Shown one piece after another: positions 1 through 13,579 of a stretch of DNA of 39,399 bases (the first letter of the stretch is position 1; each line of letters starts with the position of its first letter). Source of the DNA: Chromera velia (Eukaryota; Sar; Chromeraceae); assembly GCA_018398765.1 (NCBI GenBank), contig JAHBMJ010000860.1:1-39399 (forward strand), written 5' to 3'. The notes under the pieces are model-generated. The model ran no database searches. It was not told where the DNA came from and saw only the letters and a program-made list of their open reading frames with translations. The position numbers were made by a program, and so were the translations under genes.

Positions 1-28
1 CCACCCGCACACACACACACACAACACA

Positions 29-84
<56 letters not shown>

Positions 85-120
85 GAGAGAAAGAGAGAAA
101 GAGACAGACAGAGGGAGAGG
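1..120. repeat. (CA)n/(GA)n/(GAAA)n microsatellite
   Basis: Compound simple repeat: CA dinucleotides to about 45, then GA to about 73, then GAAA-type units. It lies directly downstream of the last visible POLQ exon (minus strand), so it is probably intronic. On the sense strand it reads as a CT-rich tract. Confidence 0.95.
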
Positions 121-133
121 GAAAACAACTGAC

Positions 134-993
134 ACCACTTCCGCCAATCGATCTCTGCGGACTTCCAGCAGAAGCTCGTCGTGGAGCTGCATCACCACGC
201 GACCAACAAACTCCCCCCCCGTCCCTCGGGGTCTTCCTCTGTCTCTTTCCATGTCCGTCCTCGCCAAACCCAGGGCAGAGGAAGGGGACGCCCAGTCTGA
301 CTGCTCTGAACAAAAGCTTTTTGCACTGGAGCAGCTGCCGTCTCTTTTCACCTCCCAGCGCCCTCCGCCCCTTCCTGATCCGTGCAGACCCTGTAGTCCT
401 CCTCCTCCTGTCTCTTGGAAAGAGCCCAAACGAGCACCAGAACCTCCCTCCTGCATGGCAAGGCCGTCAAGGGCTGCCTGCACTCTCACCATTGCGACTT
501 TGGCAACGTCTGCTGCCGAGGCCTGGCAGAGAGAGTTGACGGCCTGCCGCTCTGCTCGAGCCTTCGCCCTCCACGTCAACCGAGAAGCAGCACCCGAACC
601 GGCTGACGTCCTGCGTGCAGCGGCGGCAGTCGACAAAAGAAAAGTGAAGAGCGGTCAGCGAGAAGGGAAGGGTAGCATCCGGGACTGAAAACAGCTCCAA
701 GCAAGAGAATGTAGCTTTCGGGAGAGTGACACACATATGGTAAATGGAGGGTAATGCGAACGGAGAGGCCCTTCGGTATCACTGGCAGAACTTCATATGA
801 ACACACGCACGCACAGAAACACACACGCACGCACACGCACACACACACATACACACACACACACACGCGCGCGCGCGCGCGCGCACGCAAACACACACAC
901 ACAGACACGCACGCGCACGCACGCACGCACCCACGCACGCATACACACACGCACACACATACGCATACACACACGCACACACATACGCACACA

Positions 994-1047
<54 letters not shown>

Positions 1048-4000
1048 CAGAGCAAGACTTCAGTCTCCCCACGGACCCTGCAGGAAGAAGTGTCCGGGTC
1101 CTGCCCGCAAGCGATGTCACGGCAGTCTCACTTTTTTGTTGCTGGATGAACGCTGCGAGAGTCTGCAGACAAGAAAGAATCTCGAACCATGCACTTCATT
1201 GCTACCGATTCATATTCAGGGACTTGGGGAGCACGTTTCAGAGACGGCAGGAGAGTCAACAAGAGGGAGAGTCCGTCGGAAATCGAAAGGCAAGTCGAGC
1301 ATCAGAAATGCATCTCAAGGACAGAAGAACCACGGCAGATGTCATCAAATTGAGAATCTCTCAATCGAAATAAAAAAGAATGTATTTCCATTTTAAACCA
1401 GAAGAAAGGACAGAAGACATGTTTACATAGAAGGAAAAACCGCATCGTCAGGGCCTACAGGGAGATCGCCATGCAGGCAAACAAGAAAAAAGTATCCACA
1501 CACACTATGGATGAGAGGCCCCCGAATGTCTTCCTCACTAATTCACCTTGAAATGACTGAGAAACGCTCTCTGCAGCCCTTCTGCCTCCTCCACACAGCA
1601 GCTCCCACTTTCTCTTTGTTGCCCTCCCGTTCTTCTCACCCCCCGTTCACCAGCCCCCCCCTCTCGTTTGGTTCCCTCGTTTTCTGAGGATCCTGATGCA
1701 GATCCCGTTTCTCCTCCCACCACTCCCCGAGGACCAGCAAGGGGATCTGCAGTAGGCGGCAACGCAAAGCCCCCTCCCTCCAGCTCCTCCGCCAGGCTCT
1801 TCGATCCCATACCGTACACAACCGCATAACAGAGCCGCTTGGCCCCCGCCCTCTGTTCGGCTGTGACTTCGTCCGGATCTATCTGGAGCCAGGAGGCTGC
1901 AATGAGGAGAAAGGGGTCCTTGTCGGCAGCGAACAGCTCGCACAGACGCGGGTCTCCACTGAAGTGAGCCAGGAGACGCAACTGCATCAAGCAAGCAAGC
2001 AAAGCAAGGACGTAAGGAAAAGAATAAATACACGTAGAATCACGAGAAGAGAGCATACACGCAGAAACAGATACAAACGGACGGAGACAGCGATTGCGAT
2101 TGAAGTACAACGAGACACACGAGCTCCAATATAATATCCCCTCCTCCGGAGTTGAAAAACGGACAAAGGAGAAAGGAGGGTCGTTCCTTGTGTGTGGCTC
2201 TCTTCTTTTCCATCTGTCCTCTTCCTTCCTCTCCCTCTTCTTTTCTGCTCCCTCACCATGCAGACCAACCTCCAGTTGGCAGAAGTCCAAAGAGACAAGA
2301 ACCCACTGCATGGAGGAGTCACACGCAAACAGGGAACGCAAATTTAGCTCAAAGTTCAAAGGACCCCCACGCCCGTCTCCTCCCTCGAGACTCTTTTCAC
2401 TTCCACGCTGCGATTGCGACTGAGACTGTTCAGACTGTTGCGAGAACCCCCCCCCGCTACTGCTGCTGCATCGAGCCCCCAGTCCCATTCCCTGCAGGTC
2501 TTCCCACCCCCACACTCCTCGCAGCTCCTCCATCAGATCCTTCCGGGGAGACTCTGCAGCTTCGCAGACGAAAACCTGATCGGCAGGATAGGTGAGGACC
2601 GTCTGACGACCTCCGAAACCCTCCACTGCCACTCTGACTTGCCGGATTCGTCTTGCCTTTGCGTCTGGATACGCATGTCCCTGCTGTCTCCAGTAGTCAG
2701 CCAGAGTTCTTCTATCAACAGCCAGAGTACCTCTATGGCCTGACTCCGGCGCTCCTCCTGTCCTGTTCTTCCAGTGGTAAGAAGAAGAAGAAGAGGAAGA
2801 AGAGGGATTCTGTTCTGTGTCTGCGAAGGGATCTAGCATCGACCTGGTCATGCACACCTCCACCAACTCGCAGGTCCGTCCGTCCCCCCCCATGTCCTTC
2901 CCTCCTTTCTGATTTCCATGAACCCCCCCTCTTCTCCCACCCCCCCTTACTTCTTTCTTCGCATTCCGTGCAAAGACAACAAACGGAAGTGCCCTGTCAG
3001 AAGCTTCCCTCGAGTGCGATGGGGAGAGGACTGAGCCCGGCTCGAAGTTCATCAGAGACCTCAGGCGGGTGTGCCACCTTGGCGGGCCCCTGGCGTCCCG
3101 AGAGGATAGGAAAGCCGAAGACCTGCCCCCCACCGACGCTGTGTCTCCTTGAGATGCTAAGCCTTGAGACTGCTGTGTCACTGGGGGAAAGTCTCCGTCT
3201 CCTTCTGCCCCCGCTGCTTCGGCAAGGGACCCCATTTCCTCTATTGCTTCTTGTATCGAGACAGGCGGCCTTCGGACTATCGAGAAGGGACGGTCAACAC
3301 ACAGGAGGTTGGGGGAGCGGGTCTGCAGACGGCCTGTCACAGAGTGGGTCTGCAGCCACGTGCACCTGCAAGCATCAATGGAATCGCAGTGAAGAGATGA
3401 AAACAAGCGGTTAGAAGATTCCACCAACAACTAGACGAAGGCAGGACCGCTCCCATCATTTCCGGTGACAGGAGAGGAGCAAATGACAAGAAAAGCGGGC
3501 CGGACGACAGAGCACAGCTACAAAGCCAAAGAGAGAACTTGCTCCCACAGATTGACTGCGCTGACTGACCGCACGCGGAGAGAGCCCTGCGGTTGTGCCC
3601 TGCCACACAGAGCACATCCCCGCTCCCCGCCTCCCTCAGTGGAGGTGGACAGAGCAGACATCCTTGGAGGTCCCTGACTCGACGGGAGAAACAGAGAAGA
3701 GGAACAGGGAGAACCTTCTTTCGCTTCCCCGCCCTGTGCGGACCCTCGGCGACTCTCCACTCCCCCACACCCACACGCAGGGCAGCCCGAGTCCCTTGCA
3801 GTGTCCGCAGCACTCTCCTCAGCAGCTTTTTTGATTGCGCGCACCTTCTGCTGAAGACTGCTGACACGCCTGCCAAAAAAAAAAAAAAGAATGTGGGGAG
3901 CCAAACAAGAAAAGCATAAATGGAATTCCACCAGAAAGCAGCGGGCACTCTCACAATGCGTTTGCAGGGGGAATGTAAAGTACCAGCGGACCCAATGCAG

Positions 4001-4474
4001 ACCAACTAACTGTCCCATTCTTTCCTCTCAAATGCCTAACAATATATTTTCTGTCTGCCTCTGCCTGCACTCCCTGCATGCCCAAAGAGCCAAAACCGGT
4101 TGGAGCCTCGAAGTTCTCCCAAGCCCTATCCCTCCAATTTGCGTTGACCCCACACGCCTTTTTGAGTGTTGTTTTCTATCTTGCCCCTCCATCTCTCCTG
4201 CCTACCTGAACATGACTGCAGCCGCAGCGACCATCCCCGCGATCCTCCGCCTCTGCAGACTCATGCGGCACGCTCCTTCAGGACTAGTCAGGAACGACAA
4301 CACACGCCGCAACACACGCTGCCCGCTTCCCAAACCCTTCCCCACACCCCGCCCAGCTTTGGCGCTTCCACTGCCGACTTGCGCAGGCACCCCGAGGTCT
4401 CGAAACAAGAGGTGATTGACGTCCTCAGTAGAGAGCCAACGGACCGGACGGGACCCGATCTCCTGTCCGAGTTT
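134..4474 (-). other. POLQ family A polymerase domain
   Basis: Exons 14-19 cover the polymerase core. Exon 14 contains [18 protein letters not shown] (thumb entry). Exon 16 opens with [14 protein letters not shown], equivalent to the TATGRL-x-SPNLQ segment of the family. Motif A ([17 protein letters not shown]) spans the exon 16/17 join. Motif B ([17 protein letters not shown]) is in exon 17, GRTRTLLP in exon 18, and [19 protein letters not shown] plus motif C ([10 protein letters not shown], catalytic Asp) in exon 19. Long non-conserved insertions lie between TGRL and motif A (about 300 residues), after motif B (about 80 residues) and before motif C (about 70 residues). The catalytic aspartates of motifs A and C and the motif B Arg/Lys are present. 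Confidence 0.88.
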
Positions 4475-4747
4475 CTGCAGGCGGGCAGGTAGATGAATGA
4501 AGAGGCAGCGAGACACCAAAGCCCATGCAGAAGAGAGGTCGCGTGTCCAGCATGAGCCTGTGCCTGTTCGTTCGACGGCATTAAGAAAGGGCCTTGTGCA
4601 GGTAATGTTCAAGGGCAGGGCCGAAAAAAAAAAACAAATGGGGCGGGCCATCAACAATTTACTGATGCCGGTCTGCGTCTATTGTTCACTCTGCAACAAA
4701 AGTCGATATCAAAGCAAGATGGAATAGCAAGATAGAATCAACGCACG

Positions 4748-4788
<41 letters not shown>

Positions 4789-4796
4789 CACACACA

Positions 4797-4854
<58 letters not shown>

Positions 4855-7800
4855 GCAGACCTCAAGAGCAGTCAGTCTGGTCCCCGCCGCCTCCTCCAGC
4901 TCTGCAGCAGCACTGCCAAAGAGGACGGGCATGCCCCAGGCTTCCATGCGAGCCAGTAAGACTGCCGTGGGTATCTCGACGGCACGGAAAGCGAACAGCA
5001 TTGCACCGCTGCCTCCCTCCGACGAAGGCGAAGAAGAGACCATGCGGTTCATCATCACAGAGAGGCTCATAACGACAGCCCACAAACTCTTCACTTGTGT
5101 CAAAGAAAGAGCAGCATGGGAAGAGGAAATGGGACGGGTTCCATTGCTAAGATTTGAGCTTTGAGCAGCTTGAGCGGCTACTTCAAAAAGGAGACGGACG
5201 TTCGAACGGGAGAGAAAATTCCGGCAACACTTCAGGGGCAAGATACCGTCTCCTGCATCTGCCGCAGAGGGCGCGTCGTCTTCCGCCGTCTCGTCCGCCC
5301 CTTCTTGCTCCCCCTCCATCCCTCCCCCAACATTTTCAGGATCAAGGACCCATGAAGCAATCACAGGGTCTGAAAGGTGACACTTTGGAGAGAAGCCAAA
5401 AGAGAAAAAAAAGGACTTGGTAAAAACTTTCGCGTCGGGAACTACGGCCACATTGGTCGTCTCACGCATCCAGGAGGCTATCTGCTTGGGAAGGCGGAGC
5501 CTGTCCGACTGTTGATGCGCTACTTTGGGGTGTCTTTCTCTTCCTCTTTCTCTGTCGCAGGCTGAGGGTACGGGACTCTGTTGATCACTTGCACGGGCAT
5601 GGGGGAGCAGCAAGGTGTATGAGGAGCCGCAGAAGGGAAAGAGCACAAGCAGTGAAGGGATTGGCTCGTCTGAGGGTGGAATCTGTTCGCCCGCGTTTCC
5701 TTTCTTTTCCTGCAGTGCCTTTAATGCTTCAGCGGGGAGGTAAGGCTGTAAGGGTCCTCTTGTCTTCGTCTGCCTCATCATCTCCTCCCCTGCTTTTCTC
5801 TTTCCTGTGGACGGAAGGCAGAGCGCTAGGACGGATGCGGCCTTCAATTTCTCCAGAAAGGAATGCCACCCCGCGTTTGTGTGGGAGTCGATCTTTGAAG
5901 GATCTCGGAGGTCCAACACGTGGGGGGGGATGACAGTCACACGAAACGTCTTTGGAGACCCAGTCAGGCCTGTGTCAAGGCACTCACCCACACGCACAGT
6001 TTCATTCCTGACTGCCGACCCCTCCAGAAGGCTCTGGAGAGACGGACAGTTCCATGGTACAGATAATGTCCGCAGGGCTGATGTATCTTTTGTGTCTGCA
6101 GGCGTCCTGTGATCGCCCCCAAACTCCCCCCTGGCTGCCACCCAGGAATTCTCCGCATGCTCGGGGATGAGGATAGGTGGGATTTTCCTGGGGGGGTGCG
6201 TGCTGATGCTAGTGGGAGGGACGGGACCATCAGGCATCAGCTCTTTCTCTCTCTCTTTTTGTAGAGGCACATCCTTGCGGATCCTCTTTGCACCCTGATG
6301 GAAAGGAACCGGCAGGGGGCTTGGGGGCGGCATGGGATCAGACTGAGGGGGCCTGTCTGAACCGGGCACGCGGCCTCGCTTCTGAGTCTCCTGCCGCGCT
6401 CCGACGGGAGAACTTCCTTCGAGTGCAGAGGGCAAAGCGAAGGCAGAGGAAGGGAGGTGAAGGGGGGTCTGCAGGGGGGGCCGTTGTCTGAAATTCGTGT
6501 CCGTGCACTGCTGTGGATTCTGCTGCTGCTGCTGCTGCTGGCGATGGTGATGTGGTTGCAGCGCGTTTGCAACTGCGCGGGTGAGTTCCAGGTGCGGGAA
6601 AGGGGGCTGAAAGGCTCCTCGACTGAAGTTTGCATTCACGGGGGTCTGGAGAGCAGAGGCTGCGGGAGTAAAATTCGGTGTGTGGACTACCAGAGCAGAA
6701 GCCGAGCCGGGGAGGAACGGCGGGGCAGACTGCGGATGGGGGGGCGCCCTGTAGGGATGCGAGACAGAGCTGCCTGACCAGGGAGATGCACCACCGATGT
6801 CCCTCTGTCCCCTCACCCCCCCTTCCACTTCCTTCAAAGCCCCCCAATGCAGCTTCTCCCGTCTCAGCAATGCAGGCAGACTCTGGAGACTCCACCGACG
6901 ACCCGAATCACCGGGCCTGTCCGCCTGAGAGAGAAATTCCCCATTCTTCAGTACAGGCACAATGGGGTGATGGCCTTTCTCCAGAGTGCATGGACCACCG
7001 GTGAAACCCTCAGGATGGAAGGGAAGAGATTGTCGAGTCACCTCCCTGTCTGCATCTCTCACGGACCTTCTGCCGACCTGCACAGTTCATGCATGCAGAT
7101 CATATCGTATCCGTATCCATGCACGCAATATGCATGTACATAAAGTGTGTGACATCTCTCACCAGCCCACTTTCACCGAGCACGAAAACCTGTTTCGTGC
7201 AAGTGGATTTGTTCGGCCTCTCTGTCAATCCATCTGACACGCAAACTCTGGCTGCTCTGTCTGGATTCATGAGCCACTTTCAGGCACACCGCTCTGCAGC
7301 AAGGGCTCAGTTCATTTCCCGGGCAGACAAGGGAACATTCAACCCACAACACTGTCGCTTGGCAATTTCGTCCTCTCTTGCATTGTCAACTGACTCTTGT
7401 AAGGACATCGGCAACCCTGGATAGCGCAGCACCTGCCGCGCCAGTCTCCTGGAGGTCTCCCCCTACCTCTCCCCCTGCCACCACGGTCGCAGCCGTCTCC
7501 CCCCCCGCTACGAGTGCTGTTGGACGAACGCGATGCTGTCCATCGGACTGTGCCGTGTTGATGACTTCATCAGGGAGGGCAGCCTGCCAGGTGCCTCCTC
7601 CAGGTCTTTCAATGAGATTGAGCAGAGGGAGGGCAGGGCAAGCGGAGGGGGGCATGACGGCATGTGAAGGGAAGGGCACAGAGACCCGATCGTCCGTACA
7701 GGCAATCAGAGAGGCGACTTGGGGAAACTGAAAGCAGAAGAGACTTGGCAGACCGTCTGCAGAATTCGGCCTCTCGAGCCCGTCACACAAAGGTTCCGAC

Positions 7801-9090
7801 GGACACATCTGGGCAGAGCAGAAAGAAGAATCGAGGGGGGCGGTGGTGGGGTTGGTGGGTACTGGGTTTTCTTGAAATGCTGAGCGATGGGTGGGATTTC
7901 TGCCGGCAGGAAGATGCTGGACACTGCTCGGACCCCCATACCCCGGGCTTTCACTCCCTGTAGGAATTTTTTCAGCGATGGAGGCAGAGAGAGAAGACAC
8001 GAGTGGGTTCTGAACAGGACCGCAAGTTGACGAATTGAACGTTCCGATGGTTGCGGGCATCATCTCATTTGTCCCCAGCCCCTCCCTTCCCCTTCCCTGG
8101 AGACCCTCCGCAAGGTGCTGTCTGTGCCTGGGTTCTGTGGCTTTGTGAGGGCCCATTGCGCCGGGATCGTGCGGTTGTCTCACCCGAAAAACTTGAATGG
8201 CAGGGGCGTGAGTGGAAGAGGACGGAGGATTGTTTGGTCCCGTTTGCTCTCTACCGCTTCCCGCGGACCCCGTTCCTACTTCCTGTACAACTTCAACCAT
8301 CCGACATTCTTCATCCCATGCATCATCTACGTCCCCTCTCATGTCATCAATCCCGAACCCCCCTCCCCTCCCATTTTCTGGATAGGCCCTTCTTTCAGTC
8401 TGTGTTGATGAAGCGACGGTCGCGTGGTGCTGCAGTGCCGAAGCAAACGGTGCTGTACTGTTCGGATCAGGAACTCCTGCTTTTTCTGCCCTTTCTCTTC
8501 CCCCGCCCCCCCCGTCTTGACCTCTTTGCCCCATGCCACCGAAAGCACCCCTCCCCCCTCTTCCGTGTCTCTGTCCTACCGGATCCACTCCCTGGCTGTG
8601 GTGGCCATGGACAGCCAGAGGAACTGCAGAACGCCCCCCTCCTGCCAATCCCCTGAATCCCTGGGAGGGTTCAGGAGAGGGATCTGCAAGGACGTCCACC
8701 ATCTCATCGTCACCCGCTGCTCCCACTCCCCCACCCTCCCTCTTGAATGACTTCGCAGACACCACAGCTTTGTCCTCGCCCTTCTGGCGAGAGGAAGAGG
8801 AGGAAGAGGAGGCACCCGCAAAGAGAACAATGCCTTCGTCTTCCTCTTCCTCATCATCTCCTTTGGGCCCGTATCGTTTTTTCTTTTTTCCTCGTGCCGT
8901 CACCAGCAACTGTCTCCGATGTTCTCCTGCCTGGTAGAAGGACACAAGAAAGAACGAAGAGAATGGAGGGAAAGGTGCCAGACGGATACTGAGCAAGCGG
9001 CACGCTAAAGAGAATGTAAGGGCGGGGGAGGCGAGGGGACAGTGAGGGAGAGAAGGACGCTGAAGGGCAAAAGGAAGAACAACTGTCCCA

Positions 9091-9127
<37 letters not shown>

Positions 9128-12100
9128 ATTCTTCTGGAAGGAGGGAGGCAAGATTTGTGCGTTTGTGTCTGTGTCTTGTTTCGTCTTTTTCGATCGACCT
9201 GCCTTCTCTCTCAGCGTGAAGTCGACTGACCGCTTTCCGAGCTCCACTTCTCAGCCGAGCTGCGAACACAGACACGACCTGCCCATCACACGACTGCTCT
9301 GAGAACGAATCCTTCACCCCCTCTTTCCCCCCTGAGGCAGCCCCTCCACCCCCACTGACGACAGAAATCGCACCCGGACCCTCAGAGGATGGGCTCTCCT
9401 CCTGTTGAGAGGGGCCGGTTTGAACAGACGCGACTCCCCCACCAGGCTGCAACGCAGTAAGGACACCGGGCCGAGGGGGCACAGGCATTCCTGCTGCCGT
9501 TGCTGGGCGCTTTGCTCCTGTGGGAAGGAGAACAGGAGGGGGCCGGTGGGTCCCTCCCGATTGTGGCCCTGGGAGCCTTCGGGGACCTGAGTTTGAGGCT
9601 GTCTGTCTCCCAAGTCGATTTCCCTCCAGCCGCTTGAAGTACAGACGCACAGCCTGCTCGAGCTCCTTATCTGACGATGCCAGGACATCGGCGGGAGTGC
9701 GCATGTCGAGATCGTACAGGACACTGCACGCATGGATGGATGCACAGCGATCACAGGAAGAGACTAAAACTCAGAAGAATCGTCATTTATGGCGACCGGC
9801 TTGATGGAGTGCTGAAACAAAGCGAAAGAAGCAGTGCGCTTCCCTTTCCAGTAACAGCAGGAGACAGGCTCGATCTCCCTTCACTGACAAGTTGTCTGCA
9901 TCCATCGAGGGAGTATTGCGTCTGTAGACGTTGTTTGGCTGTATGTCTGTCGGACTGTCTGACTCATTCACCGAGTGGCTCACTGATTGCATCGCTAATT
10001 GTCTGACTGACTGACTGACTGACTGACTGACTAACTGACTGACTGACTGACTGACTGACTGACGTTGCGAGGGTTGCAGTGGCCCCTTCAATCGTCATCA
10101 GTGCCTGCAGCTCTTCCTTCTTCCCGAAGTGAAGACGCTTCCTCACGTCTCGGATCACCGCAGCCAGGGCCAAAAGTCCAAGCTCTTCGCTGCATGGCCA
10201 GAGGAAAGGAGGGTATGAGGGTACTGGAAAATAGAGGAAGACACACGGAGAGAAACACATTACTGGCGAGGAAGAGCTGACACACAGGGTGTGCGACTGT
10301 GTTTGATCAGTCGTGGGAATAAAAAGAGGGAGCATTGTTCTTCCTTCTCGTTGTTTTGACTGTGCATGACCTGCTTGCTGTAGAGGGAAATTGGGAATTG
10401 CAGAGCAAGAGACAACAAAAATGATCCGAGATGCAGACGGACCAGAAGACTGCGACCATGGCTGCGAAGACCCGTGTGCTCTGTTGGAGGTTCTGAATGT
10501 CTCCCCTCGAGAGGTCGAACTTTGAGGCGATTCTGTCTGCGTTCTCCTCGGGAGCTTCTTGAAGAAGCAGCGTCAGCACAAAGGACGCGTACAGCCTGTG
10601 GCACCTTCGCAAATCTTCTGGAGGCACATGCCTCTCTTCCAGCTTTCCTCCCTGAGCTTGGGCCTGCATCACCAGGTCCGTGCGAACGCCGACTGACTCC
10701 ACAACCTTCCAGTCCTGCTGGCTCAATCTCTGCATGCACTGTGCCAGTTTCTCCCATCGGAGCGGGAAGCTTGGCTGGAGAGGGACGACCAGGTAGACGA
10801 GGTGAAGGTCTGCTCTCAGGACCTGCAAACAAAGGAAACTTTTGATGAGTCGCTGGTTAAGACGGAAGACATCTGGATGACTTCTTTCAGACACCGAGGG
10901 GGGAACCAAGCGAAGAAAAAGAAACAAAAGAGAAAGCAGGCCTACTGAAGGTAAGGCACTTTAGTGAGAGGGTGGAGCTTTGAATCTAGATTCCCTGGAG
11001 GGCTCAAGAGGACACAGCTTGTTTTGCGGCAACATAGTGATTTTTTCTGAGCGCGTTTGGACGTACACACAGCCTGCTGTATGCTCGAGGGGTATGTACA
11101 GTCAAAACGGCTTTTGGGTCACGCACAAACAAAACGAGCTCGTCCATGTACGTGAAAAAACTACCACGACTGCACTAAAACCAACTGACGAGGCGTTTGG
11201 CAGCTCTGCGCAGTTCCTTCTCCACGAAGAGCCCGTCTTGGGGACTCATGCCAGAGACACACGATGCCCTTGCAACAGCCTTCACAGAAAAGGTCGGCAC
11301 TGGCACGGGTACCTTGGGAGTGCTCTCAGCGCTCCCCGCCTCACTCTCTTGGCTGTCTTGGGTCTGCTTTCCCTTTTGCTGTGTCTCTGTCAGCTCCCCC
11401 GGCGTCACGTTCTCCTTGTCACTCTCTCCCGCACGTCCCAGAGGACCCTTCCCCGGAACCCCTGCAGGTCCATTTTCTGACGAGACGGCCGGAATGGGGG
11501 GGAAGGTTCTTGCTGCCTCCTGAATGACCTGGAGAAGAAATACGCGAAACGAAATGGGGGGGTAGACAGTACAACTGTGCAGACGTCTACTGGACATTAA
11601 ATGAAAGAAAAAACGAATACCTGGGACGAACTGCGAAAGGGCGATCTGTCTACTTTGCGTGTCTTTAGATATTCAACATTCTTTATCAGAAAGATTCACG
11701 CTCAAACTGTTTAAAAAGGCGCGACGCAGGAAAGACGGGACGACCACGAATCGTGGAACTTCTGACGGCATGCAGACTCATGCATGCACTCACACAGCGA
11801 GAGAAGAGACAGGACGGACCTGACCACGAGACATCAGTGCCCGCAGTGCGTCTCGCAAGGCGACAAACACACCCAGTCTCCATCCACCAGTGCTTTCCTT
11901 CCCCTTCTGTGTCTGTACACTTCCTGCCGGACTGGCTCCTCCCTCATCCTCCCTTTCCACAGAGTCCTCCTGACTCTCCCCACCCATTTGCGTCCTCGAG
12001 AGCGCCCTGCTCTCTAGTTGGGAAAACAAGAGCGTACTCCGGGCAAGTCGGAACAGCTCGTCGTTCCCGATCCGACACTCAGCCACCGTCAGGACATCCT

Positions 12101-13544
12101 GAAGGGACGCATGAATGAGAGCAGTACAACGCCAGAAATGGAGTAAGTCAAATAAACTGCCGCTTAGTTTTGACGATTGTCTGCCTATACTTCTCTTCCT
12201 GTCTCTCCACAGCAGGTCTTTCTCGTACCCAAAGCACCCCCACAGGTAGAGACGGACCATACAGTATCGGCGTCTGTCTTTTTCTTTGCTTTTCCTAATT
12301 CAATAAATCAGATGAATGTATAACGATCCACACAGCGACAGCACTGCATGACCCGACAGAAAGGGGCACACGAACGCATCCTTGTAGGCGCTCAATTCAG
12401 GACTGGCTACCACGATCACACCTCTACAAGCCGACTCACGTGCAACATATTCACACCGCAGAAAACGAACACTTCGACAATCACAGGTGCGGAAACCGCC
12501 CCGCTGACCGACTGACCACGAGAAGCCTTTCCAGTCCACGAACCCCCTTTCCCTTTTCCTTTCCATTTCCCTTTCCGTGAGAGGCCACAGAATCAAATGA
12601 AGCTGCAGACCCCTTTGTAGTTGCAGAACACCCCCCTCCTCCTGGTGGAGAGGCCCCCCCTCCACATGGAGAGGCGGCAGAGGACGCAGAAGGCGAGTCC
12701 CCCCCACTCGATGCCCCCCCCGTGTCGACCCGCTGCATTCCTGTCTGACCACCTTCCAGGTGCTCTCTCGGAACCTCCTCCAAGAGACAACTGTCGAGGG
12801 GCGCAGAGTCTGCGCACATCATTTCAGAGACCCACCGAGCGTCTCGGATGTTGCACAGCATCACTGCCTCCCCTCGTTCCCTCTGTCCTGCTCTTCCTGC
12901 CCGACCCGCCATCTGCCTGTATCTGTTGTTGCACATCTTCTCAATGCCGATGCGGGGACCCTTCAACACGACCCTCCCTGCCGGAAGGTTCACTCCTGCC
13001 GCCAGAGTGGAGGTTGCGGCAATCAACCGAATCGCCCCTTTCCTGCACATAGTCAGAGGGGAAGAAAAGGATCTTCAAGGCTTCTCGAGGTCACAACGAA
13101 AGAAGAACAGAAGCAACATTGTTCGACAGAGAGAACCAGTAGGAAGGCGAGAATGGTAAGCAGACTGGAGAGAGAGAGAAGCCGTCCGGAGAAGTGCTTT
13201 CTAAATAAGGAGAACAAAATCGACCGACCTGTATGCGTTCTCGATTATTCTCCTCTCTTCCACTGTCAAAGCCGAGGTGTGGTAAGCGACGCCCTGAGGG
13301 AGAGAGACGGCGAGAGTGGGGTCCAGTCCGCAAGGCAGACCTCGCAGGGCTGCCACTGCTCTGTTTCTGCTTTCCTGAATTTCTTTTTCCAGAGAGGGAA
13401 GGGGTGGGACCTCAGAAGGACACCCTTTTCCGCCCTCCCTGGAGGACTCAAGTGCATTGTCGGGAAGGGCTAGAGAGACTCTCTTCGCAACAACCTCACA
13501 CTCCCTCTTGGAAGGGCAGAACACCAACACCTACGAAGACCAAA

Positions 13545-13579
<35 letters not shown>

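Noticed and set aside
576-1149. Overlapping long open frames made of Cys/Val, Thr/His or Ser/Leu repeats
   Set aside because: They are translations of the (CA)n/(GA)n microsatellite inside POLQ intron 18, with no codon bias or domain.
1647-2423. Extra open frames on both strands across POLQ exons 16-17
   Set aside because: They are shadows of the coding frame; only the frame with motifs A and B makes sense.
2653-3414. 253-codon plus-strand open frame opposite POLQ exon 16
   Set aside because: It is Pro/Ser/Leu-rich antisense of a low-complexity coding region, with no domain or splice context.
10003-10063. Regular short repeats suggesting a CRISPR array
   Set aside because: It is a tandem GTCA tetranucleotide with no spacers, in a eukaryotic intron.
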